A stretch of DNA of 41,592 nt. It comes from Monosiga brevicollis MX1. Lineage: Eukaryota > Opisthokonta > Choanoflagellata > Craspedida > Salpingoecidae. The stretch spans positions 147,418 to 189,009 of the forward strand of contig NW_001865059.1 of NCBI RefSeq assembly GCF_000002865.3, given 5' to 3'. The position numbers and the translations under genes were made by a program. This document shows positions 31,148 through 41,163 of the stretch, piece after piece (position 1 is the stretch's first letter; the number at the start of each line of letters is the position of its first letter). Below the pieces are notes generated by a model. That model was not told where the DNA came from, made no database searches, and saw only the letters and a program-made list of their open reading frames with translations.

Positions 31148-32989
31148 CTAATCCTGTTTTTGGAGTGTGTGGGCGGTCGGCGGCGATGAACTGCTTTGAT
31201 GAGAGGCATTCATGCTGGCTTTTTCGGTGACGGGTGGCGAGGATGCTGGCGCCGTGGGCCTCTCGGGGTTGGTCGGTGAATTCAATTGTACAGCACACTT
31301 CTCGGCGCCACTGTAGAATAACATGCAATGAATTTCATTATAACAAGGATATCGCCTTAAGATGGGGATCGGGGGACTCGTCGCGTTCATCGCGTCACAC
31401 AAAGCCAAAGCCCGATGAGGTAGAGACGGCCAGGGGGAGCTCGTAGTTCAACTTGCCCACGGTGGAACCGGTTTGCCAATCCATGATCGGCCCACCTGAG
31501 ACAATCAGAGCCATTCACACATGGTGAAATGTGGGTCTCCTGTGAGCAAGGTCCAGCAGGCACGGGAAGCAAAGGAGACAAGGATCGCCAGCATTTGGGT
31601 GGACCGACCAACGACGGGCTCAGACAGGTGCTGGAAGCGAAGAATTAGAGCACCGCGGTCCTTTGACGAGGTGTTGGGGCGCGAGGCGTGCGGCGTACAC
31701 GAGTGGTGCAGCTCAAGACCCCCGGGCGGTAAGATCACGGCCTCCTGCAGTAGGACAGGACCCCCTTTCCGTAAGATGCTTTCGGAACAGACAAAAGCAC
31801 TGCATGGTAGCTCACAAGGCAGGAAATTGATACCTGGCTCCGCTCGAAGCGGCGAAAAGAGATGCCGGGTTCCATCTGAAACAAGTGGTGCTGGATCCAC
31901 ACGGACAGGGCGCCGGCAAAGGTGAGTTGACGTTGTCAGCGCGCCTTCTCGTGGATCATCCAGGGTGCACGCACTTTGTGAAAAAATTGGGCCTGCTCGA
32001 CATCTTCCTCTGTCTCCACCCGGCGGAAGCGAGCCCGCCCCTTGGTGTGCCAGCCGGGCACGACGCGTAGGCCGCCACTGTCTAGTCCAATGTCGTCCTG
32101 TACATGCACCGGCAATGAGAACCTTCAAATAATATTTTTTTGTGTTCCTTTGCTCGCCCGAGCAAACTCGTGTCGACTGGTCATGGACACACCAGAGCAA
32201 TCCACACGGTGATGCTGCGCTCGCCATCTTGATGCCTGACAAAAGGAAAGCCCATGTGAGCCAAAGCACGTGCACAGGTTGGGACCTGCTCCTCCCTTTC
32301 CACCCGATCTAAAAGTGCGTACGTACCATGGCACTTCACGCCCGCCGTGGGCCGGCTTGAAGGCGTATTGGGTGGAGAACAGGACAACAGGTTCCGACGT
32401 ATCCTGTTGATTGGACGATTGAGCCGAGTATGTGGACACACACTGGGTACCTGGGCGCACCACGTACCAGCGCTTCCTGCACCAGCCAAACTAGAGCGGG
32501 ATGAGAGGCCACAGACCAGATGGCCTCTTTCAGCGGCGCACTGCCAAGCTGGTGTGGAGACATGAGCCATTCTGGGTGCAAGGCTCCTGCCTGTTCAGAA
32601 TCCAGAGGCAGACTTGAGTTGGAGCAGTCCATCAGCCAAGCCCAGACATGCGTGCACATGGCGCTCAAGTGTCGTACCTTGACGGCAGAGCTGGATAAAA
32701 TGTCTTGCAAACCTGCACGGCAGGTGGCCAGGGCCTTGGCAGTCAAAGCTACAGGCTTACAAAGCGTTCTATCCAGTGTTCACCATGATAAATCGGCGGG
32801 CCGGCGTATCGAGCTGCTCAGATGGTTCAGAAGCAAGCAGCCGCGTCCCTGCACGTACCCGTGCCGCCGCAACGCAAAGGCATCCTCGATCCCAATCTCA
32901 AACGCCTCAACCAAGCCACTTTCTGCCACAGGCACGGGTGCTGGCACCAAAATTCCCTGCTGGCGCGCTGCGCCCGCCGTGTACATCAT
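31148..32989 (-). CDS. Phytanoyl-CoA dioxygenase (PhyH)-like Fe(II)/2-oxoglutarate oxygenase
   Basis: Ten exons: 32989-32859, 32768-32678, 32590-32468, 32355-32327, 32235-32193, 32097-31975, 31875-31834, 31744-31609, 31495-31399, 31310-31148 (325 aa, phases consistent). The oxygenase core is clear. GGREVPWHQDG gives the iron-binding His126-x-Asp128, assembled across an intron. Next is VWIALDDIGLDSGGLRVVPGWH. The distal site LELHHSCTPHASRPNTSS holds the third ligand His213, and Arg224 in KDRGALILRF should bind 2-oxoglutarate. Upstream AIWSVASHPALVWLVQEAL is the usual helix of the family. After the core come IMDWQTGSTVGKL and a Ser/Pro-rich tail of ~50 residues. Substrate unknown: the family hydroxylates acyl-CoAs, small metabolites and nucleosides. 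The start is the ATGATG after a T/C-rich tract; a 5' untranslated exon is possible. Confidence 0.8.
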
Positions 32990-33009
32990 CGTGCTGATTT
33001 TTTTTAAAA

Positions 33010-33078
33010 AATAGAGAAAACAAGAGAAAAAAACAGAAAAAAACAGAAAAAAACAGAAAAAAAGAAAAACAAAAACGA
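33010..33078. repeat. A-rich tandem repeat, (ACAGAAAAAA)n
   Basis: Three to four copies of a 10-bp unit in an A-rich tract. On the PhyH-like gene's sense strand it is a T/C-rich tract directly upstream of the start codon. It could be the pyrimidine tract of a 5'-UTR intron or core promoter. Confidence 0.8.
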
Positions 33079-33398
33079 AAAGCACGTCTCTGATTTCATC
33101 TCCGATCTTTCTGGCGCCCATGGCCTTGTGTGTAGTATGGCTACTTTCCTCATGAGCCAGAGGCAGCATTGGTGGACGGCAAGGGGTGGGGCGTCTCAAG
33201 AAAATATGTGCATCGACAGACGGCATTCGGAAATCGACAGACGGCATTCGGAAAACTACACACCAGATTCCCCAGCGAGCGCGTCCAGATGGGGTGGAAT
33301 GCTTACAGGCCGGCGATATCTCTTGGTCAGGACACAGGGATACCATGACGTGCCAGTGGAACAAAAACACGAGAAATTTGATTGAAATACTCAACTGT

Positions 33399-34872
33399 TC
33401 AAGTGCAGCACGAGCACTTCCGGCATCGAGGAACAGGGAAAAAAAAAGTGGAGGCTGGAAAGACAAGGAAAAACAGATCAGGGAGCTGGAACAATCCTAC
33501 TTTACTTGGCCGACTGAGGGATGACAAGAACATATGAGCACCTGGGCATGACAGGATATGATGGAGGGAGGTAGGTGGCCAAGGCAGGGCGGCAACTCAC
33601 CACCTTGCCGGTATGTTGAGGCTTGCCAAATGAGAAGGGAATGTACTTGTACTTGATCATGTGCTAAGAGATTCCAAAGCGACAGGGAGCACGCCCCCCC
33701 CCCCCCCCCCCCAAAAAAAAAAAAAAAAGGGGGCCAGCGCATGTGTAGCAACGAGAGGACCGAAAACAAAGAAGAGCAGAGGAAACACGGCAGAGCACAC
33801 AGTGTGCTGGATCGTGCCACGTTGTCCGGGTTGACGTACCGCAATCTGTTTCTTCATGGAGATGAAGAAGAGAATGAAAAAGTACATGACGAGGATGGGC
33901 CAGAACACGGGAACATCAAAGGCCTTGAAAAAGGTGGCGACAAATGCCAGCAGAATTGCTCGTGTACCCGACAGCCTGCACAGAGCATCAACAGGACAGC
34001 CCGCAATGAGTCGGATGGGTCAAAGCCTCCGAACCGCCCTCTTTTTTTTCCTTGAGTGGGTGGCGGTGCGCACCAGAACTTGAATTCGGGGAGCCGGCGC
34101 ATAAACGGACGAAACTCCTCGTCCTGCTTCATGGGCAGTGCCTCGCCCTGTCCCTCGCCCTCTACAGTCGACGGACAGATCAGACCGGGAAGCATAGCCA
34201 TGTGCATCGACGAAAGTGAGATCCCTGGTGGTAGAGCGGCCGTCTGCCTCGGCACCACGTACCATCGTCAGTGTCGGCCACCACCGGCTCGAATTTCGGG
34301 GTCAAGAAGGCAATGAAGAGATTCAGCAGGTAAATGCCAAGGGCATACGCCACAATGTACCAGCCCTGCATTGAAGGCATTCACGTGACATGGCAGTGTT
34401 GAGGTCATGAGGCCATGAGTTGTCTTGCCAGCGATGCAGGGGACGGAGGTCAGGGGCTAATGGGGGCCGGCCATTCAAACCTGCAGAAAGACGATGCGGA
34501 GGCCAAAAAGAACAAAGAGGACACAAGTGGCCACCCATCGCGGGGTAACATGGGGCGTGCTCAAGTCCAGGAATTGTTGATGGCGCTACAAAGAGGAAGA
34601 GGAAGAGCGGAGCACGGAGACAGCGAGCGAGCGACGGAGCGAGGAGCAAGCCGATGAGTCGAGCGACTGGGCGAGGTGACATGGTCAATTCCAACTGTTG
34701 CTTGTGAACATTGCCCAACTCAAGCCACAAGGCGTGTGCCACCCCCGGAGCGATCTCCACCCCACACGCCATCACCTACGTTACTAATCGTATTGATGAG
34801 CTTGGTGGCAAAGCTCGGGGCCTTGTCCCCGGCGGCTGCCGTCGCATCGGTACTGCTGCTGGTGGGCATCAT
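33399..34872 (-). CDS. RER1: RER1, ER-retention sorting receptor
   Basis: Four-span Golgi protein that returns ER membrane proteins by binding transmembrane segments. Seven exons: 34872-34780, 34585-34481, 34365-34263, 34161-34074, 33975-33840, 33663-33601, 33416-33399 (201 aa; human 196). Conserved blocks in order: LSTPHVTPRWVAT, first hydrophobic span VLFVLFGLRIVFLQ, GWYIVAYALGIYLLNLFIAF, TPKFEP, DEEFRPFMRRLPEFKFW, the hydrophobic AFDVPVFWPILVMYFFILFF, then MKKQIAHMIKYKYIPFSFGK. The last exon is a guess: an AAG acceptor after a pyrimidine tract gives the short tail CSCCT and a stop. The alternative upstream acceptor would give a long unrelated tail. It shares strand and orientation with its neighbours but no operon logic applies. 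Confidence 0.93.
33693..33728. repeat. Poly-C / poly-A homopolymer in a RER1 intron
   Basis: Twenty C followed directly by about sixteen A within the intron between RER1 exons 5 and 6. Its length is likely to vary or be misassembled. Confidence 0.95.
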
Positions 34873-35263
<391 letters not shown>

Positions 35264-36939
35264 TTAAAAGTCGGCCCACTCCTTGAGGAAGATGCAGCGT
35301 TGTGGAGCTACGAGCCCGCGCGGCGAGCAGTTGTGCTTGACCTACATGAAACACGTGATCCACCGCCATTGTCGGTTTGGTCATCAAACATAAAAGCATA
35401 ATGTGAGACAGAGGCAGATCAATACAGCCAGCCGAAACCATGAACGAGGAGGGGCTAAGAGCAAAATGCAAAACGGTTTTGGTGTGCGCCGTTCACACAC
35501 CTTGCAGTGACCACAAGGGGCAGTATGAACGGCCGATCGTGGCAGTGGAATTTTGGTAAGGCGATAGGCCCGTCGCCCCGCGCGTGTCCCACGAATGGCC
35601 ATGCGATCATAGACCAACGTCTCCAAAAGCTACGAACAGCAGTGGAGCATGGCACGTTCAGACAATTTGAGATGGATGAGCCACCAAGCCGCGCGGAAAA
35701 GAATTTCAGCTGTGTTCCCTGACAACTCTGCTTTGGCCCACTGTTTCGCACCTTTTCCATGTCACCGACGCTGAGGTCTTGCTGGGCAATTTTGCTGTTG
35801 GCGATGAAATCAAGAATCTCTTGCGCCGTCAACCATGAGGATTGGTACTTGTGTAGCGGGCTATCGTAGGGTCGGTTAAGGCGCTCCTGAAGTTGCTTGA
35901 TGCCTGGTACAAGCCCATCAACAACCGAATGCCCAGTCGTGAGGCAACCACTTGGCGGGACAGCACGGGCTTGGGGTGGGCGAGCGCCACGGGGCCAAAC
36001 AAACAAACAAACAAACAAACGTACAAATGCGACGCATAATGTCGACAAACTGTCCATCGAAATCCTGGCCAGCATACCAAGGCCCGCCCGAGTGCTCCGT
36101 GTCCACTTCCAGCTCGGCCAGAATGTAGAGACGCTTCTTGCCACTCTGCGACCCGATCATTTATCAATGTTAATGGTTCAGGGAAACAAAAACAAAATAG
36201 GCATGCCGCAAAGGGAACAACAAAGGCTCCTGCCTACCTTGATGGAGCTGGCTTCCTTGATGTACTTTTCAGATTTGAGACGCTTGATAATTTTATTAAT
36301 GGTCCGGGGATCCAGGTGACTCTTCGGCTTGAGGTCCTGGTGAAATACACCTAGCGCAGGCGAAATCGCAAGAGACGAAAAAGCCCGTCGATCAGTCGGG
36401 ACTACGAGTTGCTCAAAGACCACGCAGTGCAAGGGTAGCTGCGGTTGCACCCACCCTTGGTGCCGGCATCTTCGATAATGCCGTAGATGAGCTGTTCTTG
36501 GGTGCTGAGCTTTGAGAGTCTGGTAGGCGCAACGGGATGGTTGTGCATGAGGGCTACAGACCAGACCATACAGGGATTCGAGGCAAAGCAAAATGTGTGG
36601 GGGGGATCACGGCCAGACAAAAGGAGACATGCGGCCAAACATACTTCATGGAGCGTTCATCGCCAGCAGCCAGGGAGACACCGCCCGCGTCTTGATGAAC
36701 CACAATTTGACCCTGAACAGAATGGGCCAACAGAAAAAGGCGAGCGTGAGCCACAGGAGCACTGCTAGATCCAGTGCGGTGGTGGTAGCGTGCAAGATGA
36801 GCATGGACGAACCGTGCCCAAGAGAGGCTGAACGTGCTGCAAGACTTCTTCCATAGTCATGTCGAGTCCGGACGTGACCTCGTGGTCACGGAGAGGCTGC
36901 CGTCAACACGAACAAGCAGATGAGGAGAAAGAGAGAGAG

Positions 36940-36971
<32 letters not shown>

Positions 36972-37231
36972 TTGCCCCTTGGCGCCAACACAACCTGCAC
37001 TGCACTGCACTGCACTGCACTGCGTGAAGGACAAGTCGTCTACCTTGTTGGCGGCTGTGAGAAGGTCAATGAGACGTTGTTGCCCGGTTCGGGCTTGATG
37101 GTGGTGTCGGCCGCGGCCATCTTGACGCGCTTGGCGCCATGTTCTTCGCCCTCGACACCTGCCTGGCCATTTGTCACAGCCATCTCACCGGCAGCCGCCA
37201 CGCTCACGGCCACCGATGCCCGCTTGGCCAT
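35264..37231 (-). CDS. POLR3F: RNA polymerase III subunit RPC6 (RPC34/POLR3F)
   Basis: Subunit of the Pol III RPC62-RPC39-RPC32 initiation trimer in the nucleus, with tandem winged helices and a C-terminal Fe-S cluster. Downstream exons are firm: 36896-36813, 36712-36645, 36519-36455, 36350-36238, 36145-36021, 35950-35752, 35629-35501, 35341-35264. Landmarks: TSGLDMTMEEVL, LSTQEQLIYGIIEDAGTKG, DPRTINKIIKRLKSEKYIKE, GGPWYAGQDFDGQFVDI, LLETLVYDRMAI. The cluster APCGHCKVKHNC ends with a fourth Cys in QRCIF (CxxC-x5-C-x10-C) and the family's EWADF stop. The 5' end is uncertain. An ATG at 37231 opens an Ala/Glu-rich frame, but the conserved RLIDLLTAANK (ending 37044) is in another frame. A small intron (for example donor GTGAGA near 37187) is needed, or the sequence has an indel. 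Confidence 0.9.
35997..36020. repeat. (AAAC)n tetranucleotide repeat in a POLR3F intron
   Basis: Six AAAC units on plus, so GTTT units on the gene strand. The first GTTTGT serves as the splice donor of the 36145-36021 exon, so the donor is repeated in tandem. Confidence 0.9.
36923..36971. repeat. (GA)n repeat in a POLR3F intron
   Basis: Interrupted GA tract between the conserved second and third coding segments. A CTGCA pentamer repeat follows near 36998-37022. Confidence 0.9.
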
Positions 37232-37428
37232 GCTCCTTGCTGCTCTTCCAAGCGCGCATCGACACCCAAACGACCGCACACACACACACACACACTCGTG
37301 AAAAAAAAGAGAGAGAGAGAGAGAGACGGGAGAGAGAAATTTAACTTTAAAGAGAGCGCGTGAGCGTGAAAAGGAGGACGAGAGACAGATTAATTTACTT
37401 TAGAGAACATAGAGAGAGACAGAGAAGA

Positions 37429-37471
<43 letters not shown>

Positions 37472-37691
37472 AAAGGCATAACCACATGGAAACACACACA
37501 CACACACACACAACACACACACACATTCATTTCACGATTGGGGGCCTTCAAGCAGGTTGCAAACCAGCACGAGTCAATCGGCACCAAAGTCGGCATCTGT
37601 GTGATCGAGCCGTGTCTAGGGGAGAGGAGAGCGTTGTGGGGTCGGCTGTCGTGCGGGGTCCTCGTGTTGGGTGGGTGACGGGCCGAGAATC
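37232..37691. promoter_or_regulatory. Divergent promoter region, POLR3F / hydrophobic protein, with GA and CA repeats
   Basis: Head-to-head spacer of 460 bp. It contains (CA)n at 37279-37295, GA tracts at 37306-37326 and 37409-37468 and (CA)n at 37494-37524. Half of the spacer is simple repeat. Confidence 0.6.
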
Positions 37692-38492
37692 ATGTTTGAG
37701 GTGTCGGTGGGAGCGCTGAGTGCGCTTTGGGTGCCATGGGTGCAGGAACAGCTGCGGCAGCGACCTCAGCTGCGATATGGTGTGGCCACCTTGATTTTGG
37801 GCCGCTTCACCTACCTGTTGGCTCAGGAACGGGTCTTGGATGCCGGTTTCTGGGGCGTCTTGACGCTGCCAGCCCTCACCCAGCTGCGCGGCACGCTGCT
37901 TGCGCCCGAACTGGTGCGCCTCGAGACCGCCACGCCAGACTCGGACGCCGATGTGGCGCTGAATATCTGCCCCACGCCAATTGATGAGCTGGTCCTGGGT
38001 GCTCATTGCGGCATGCTGGGAGCTCTTTTGGGCTTGCGACTGCCCTACGCCCACTGGCCTGCGTGGTATCAGGGCTTGCATGCGCCCGTTGTGACGACCC
38101 TCTTGTGCATTCCGGCCGTCCAGGCCGTGGCCATGACCGAGCAGACGCCCTGGGCTCCCCTCGCCCTGGCGAGTGGCCTGTGCGCCCACCTCGGCCTCTT
38201 GATCGGCGCCGAGGCGCCCTTGTCCTCCATCTTCGGAGCCATCGTCTACAGTCTGCCCCTGACCATCAACGGCTATCGCGCGCTGGGCGGCGGTCCCGAC
38301 CAGGATGATGATCCATCCGCGGCCTTTGTGCCCGAAGTTGACAAAGAGGATCGCTACTACAAGCTCGGCATGGCCCAATTCACGTGCAGCACCTTTGCTT
38401 GGGGCCTCTACATGCGTCAGACGGACGCCCCAGTCCTGCCCACGGCCCGCGCCGTTCGCACCGCCCGCTATGTCACTGCCTCCTCTGCCTAA
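37692..38492 (+). CDS. Intronless hydrophobic protein of unknown family
   Basis: A single exon of 266 aa from the ATG at 37692 (MFEVSVGALSAL); in-frame codons upstream have no ATG. Codon use is strongly GC-ending, as in neighbouring exons. Several hydrophobic stretches could be membrane-associated: GVATLILGRFTYLLAQ, CGMLGALLGLRLPYA, VVTTLLCIPAVQAVAM and LALASGLCAHLGLLIGAEA. An acidic loop (DQDDDPSAAFVPEVDKED) precedes a final helix and a basic Arg/Ala tail. There is no signal peptide of standard form. I recognise no domain; an organelle or ER membrane protein with 3-5 spans is possible. Its single exon is unusual next to intron-rich neighbours. Confidence 0.7.
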   Translation: MFEVSVGALSALWVPWVQEQLRQRPQLRYGVATLILGRFTYLLAQERVLDAGFWGVLTLPALTQLRGTLLAPELVRLETATPDSDADVALNICPTPIDELVLGAHCGMLGALLGLRLPYAHWPAWYQGLHAPVVTTLLCIPAVQAVAMTEQTPWAPLALASGLCAHLGLLIGAEAPLSSIFGAIVYSLPLTINGYRALGGGPDQDDDPSAAFVPEVDKEDRYYKLGMAQFTCSTFAWGLYMRQTDAPVLPTARAVRTARYVTASSA

Positions 38493-38867
38493 CATGCAAA
38501 GCCTCAAGGAGGGAAGGAGAGATTTTGTGGCTTGCAGCTCTCTTGTGTTTGCTTTTGTCAGATTGTCATCATATCCTGTAAATTAAACTCTTTATCCCTG
38601 GACGTGTCATCCTCCCTGTCCGCTCCTGCGTACATGCATGCATGGTCGAGTCAGCAACAGGCACGGCCTCTCGTTGAGCTCAACGATGAAAAACAGCAAG
38701 AGCCAGTCAGACATACCAACGCTTGCCATCGGGCGCAACCAGGTATTTTGCATCTTGAATCCCAATCCAGAACTTTCATGTGGAAAGTCGTTGCCGCCGG
38801 CCTTTGCCAGCCAGCATCTTGTGGCGCTTCGTTGGCGTCAAACAGCAACCACGAGGGCGCCGAAACA
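38493..38867. promoter_or_regulatory. Intergenic region before the second sulfotransferase
   Basis: About 375 bp between two plus-strand genes. The first part is the T-rich 3' flank of the hydrophobic gene, with ATTAAA near 38582 as a possible polyadenylation signal. Unlike most 5' flanks here it has no dinucleotide repeat. Confidence 0.4.
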
Positions 38868-40630
38868 ATGGCCATGCGGTTGGCAACGTTGGCCGTCGTC
38901 CTCTTGGCAGTGCTCCTGACACGCGTGGGTGAGGCCAGCCCGATTGGTTCATGCGCGGCACCCGCCACGCACAAGGGCACGCATTGTGTTTGTCCGACCG
39001 ATCAGGCCTGCTTTGGCGGCGCCTGCGAGCAAGGGCAAGGCACCGGCATCGAGCTGGTCCACGGCTACCGCCCCACCTGCGAAGACTGCTACTGCGCGCC
39101 CTCGACCAAAGGTGAGTTCGCCACACCGAGGGTTTGTCGACCCCAACAAAGGCGTGGTTGCTCGCTCCAACAGCAACAGGACGAGAACAGTTGAACAGCG
39201 AGCTTGCCGCGATTGGCTTTCGATGGCACGCTCCTGACTGCAATGTCTGGATCCGTGCGTCGGTAGGCGATGCAGTAGGGGCAAAAGCGGATGGCATCAG
39301 CACCAAGACGGCAACGGGCCCCATGGCCAATTTCTACTTTCTCAAGCTGCACAAAGTTGGGTCGACCACCGTCAGCATTGTGCTCGAGCGCCTCGGCGAG
39401 CACTACAATCGCAAGCTCTGTCTACGTGGCGACGCCTTTGAAGGCTCACTTCCTTGTCAAGTAAGCGCCCACTCCCACCGAGTCGGTTCTCTGCGCGCCT
39501 CTTTTGGACTGCTGGCCCGCTACGCAGGAGGGCCTGACGTTGGTTGGCGCTCAGGTGTGGACCACGCACGACGTGGAAACATACATGCTGGCTGGTGGGA
39601 TGCCTGCACTCACTTCCATCATGGGCGAGGATGCCGTCTCCATCATTGTGCTGCGCGACCCGACTGAGCGGTGGGTTCTGGGACGTTGTTATTGCAACTG
39701 CATGATCTACCCGGCCAAAATTCCACATGCCGCTGCGCTTGGTCCCGCAATCATCAACGTGTGCGCAAACCGGGTTCGACACGCCGCCTTGAATTTTATT
39801 CACTTTTTTTTTTTTTTTTTTTTTTATTCTTCCCCACGGCAGACTCTTGAGCCGATATTTTTATGATATTGCGCGAGGGGCGATGGTCACCCAGTCAACA
39901 AAACCGACGGCTCACGACTTTCGCGACTATCTTGCGGAAAATGATATTGAGACGGTGCGTCATGCGGCCTCTGACTTGACTCAGAGTCTGAAACGCACGG
40001 CCCCGCGAACTTTCCTCATGAAAGCCAGCCACCCTGCGACTTTAGATTCACTATCTCAATGCCCTGGATTCAACCAAGCACCAAACCTCGGCCGCCATGC
40101 ACACGCTGGGCCAATTTGATGTGGTGGGCATCACCGAGGATTTGGATCGCTTCCTGGTGGTCCTGGCACACAAGCTCAACGTTCGGCTTGAAGACGTCAC
40201 CTACAAGAGCGAAAAGGTACGCTCGCGACGCCATTTTGTTTGTGCTTTGCCTCTGACGTCGAGCTTCTCAGCGTGTGCCATGTGTGTTGCCAGGTGGTGG
40301 TAGGCCGCCCCAAGTTTGCGGATCTGGACGCCGAGACACAAGAACTGTTGCTGGCAGCCACCCAGGATGATCGTCTCATCTACGCGCATGCCAAGACGCT
40401 GGCCCTAGCGCAGCAACACGAGGTACGATGGCACGCACATTGTCTTGAACATATGGCTCAACGGCTCTCATCCAAACGCGACTGTCGATCGGCTCACCCA
40501 GGTGCCAGACTTTGAAGCCAAGCTGGCTCGCTTCCGCGCACTCGAGAGCAAGATTGACCAGGGCTGCACGTTCTCCGACACCCAGAGCCAGGTCCTAACG
40601 GGCCAGGACTGCTACAAGTTTCAGCAGTAG
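38868..40630 (+). CDS. Secretory-pathway sulfotransferase with Cys-rich N-terminal module
   Basis: Seven exons: 38868-39111, 39180-39460, 39528-39670, 39843-39954, 40046-40216, 40294-40422, 40502-40630 (402 aa, phases consistent). Residues ~3-21 (MRLATLAVVLLAVLL) are a signal peptide or anchor. Residues ~26-80 form a module with nine cysteines (GTHCVCPTDQACFGGAC, then CEDCYC). The PAPS-binding loop is FYFLKLHKVGSTTV and the 3'-phosphate site is IIVLRDPTER joined in frame to LLSRYFYDIARG. A later FDVVGITEDLDRFLVVL is typical of carbohydrate sulfotransferases. It resembles Gal-3-O/Sulfotransfer_2-type enzymes but is clearly different from the 2-O-sulfotransferase at 11 kb. The likely substrate is a glycan, by inference. 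A T run (39807-39827) fills the intron before exon 4. Confidence 0.8.
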
Positions 40631-41163
40631 TCGCCCTTACCGCACGTATGGGCTCTGGTTGTATTCGCATTTATACCGGTTAATGTAGACTTCAAGCCAT
40701 TCACAATTGTATTTTATGTAGCAGATTTGATACATCATGCTGATATAGCGCACACCATTGTTCCAGGCTTGTTTCAACTTGTCCGGCCAAAGTTGGCCTC
40801 ATTATTGACACACTATTTTTAACCATATCACTCGTCTATTTCCGGATGATGTGGGCGAAATTTTGCTCGCCATGATTTTGAGATGTTTTTTATTTTTTAT
40901 TTTTCGCTGTCTCCGTGCAGTGGTACGGCCGGTCCAGGGCGTAGAAAGAAGCGTGTCACGGAAGCGCGTCGCGTGGAGGGCAGGTTGTTCAAGAGCATGA
41001 CCAGCCTGAAAGACATTGGGACAGGGGCTGGATGGCAAGCAGAAGGAGAGGAAGACGGGTGTAAACACAACGTGCCGCAGTAGCGGCAGAGACTATTGTT
41101 TCGACTTCTCGCTCACCTCGGGTTGAGTGGCTGGCGCACTCAGGTTTGGAGCGCCCTGCAGCC
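40631..41163. other. Spacer after the sulfotransferase
   Basis: About 530 bp, AT-richer than the genes. There are T-rich and TTTTTATTTTTTATTTTT stretches near 40886-40905. No gene was recognised on either strand. Confidence 0.4.

Noticed and set aside
31521-31925. Plus-strand ORF of 134 codons
   Set aside because: It is antisense to conserved PhyH exons containing the distal His and Arg motifs.
32859-32989. N-terminus of a pseudouridine-5'-phosphate glycosidase
   Set aside because: The segment LVPAPVPVAESGLVEAFE looks like that family, but the next exons in phase lead into a PhyH oxygenase and no PsuG catalytic region follows.
33399-33466. Extended RER1 C-terminus using the acceptor near 33467
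   Set aside because: That acceptor would add a long unrelated tail to RER1. The nearer AAG acceptor gives a length close to the family's.
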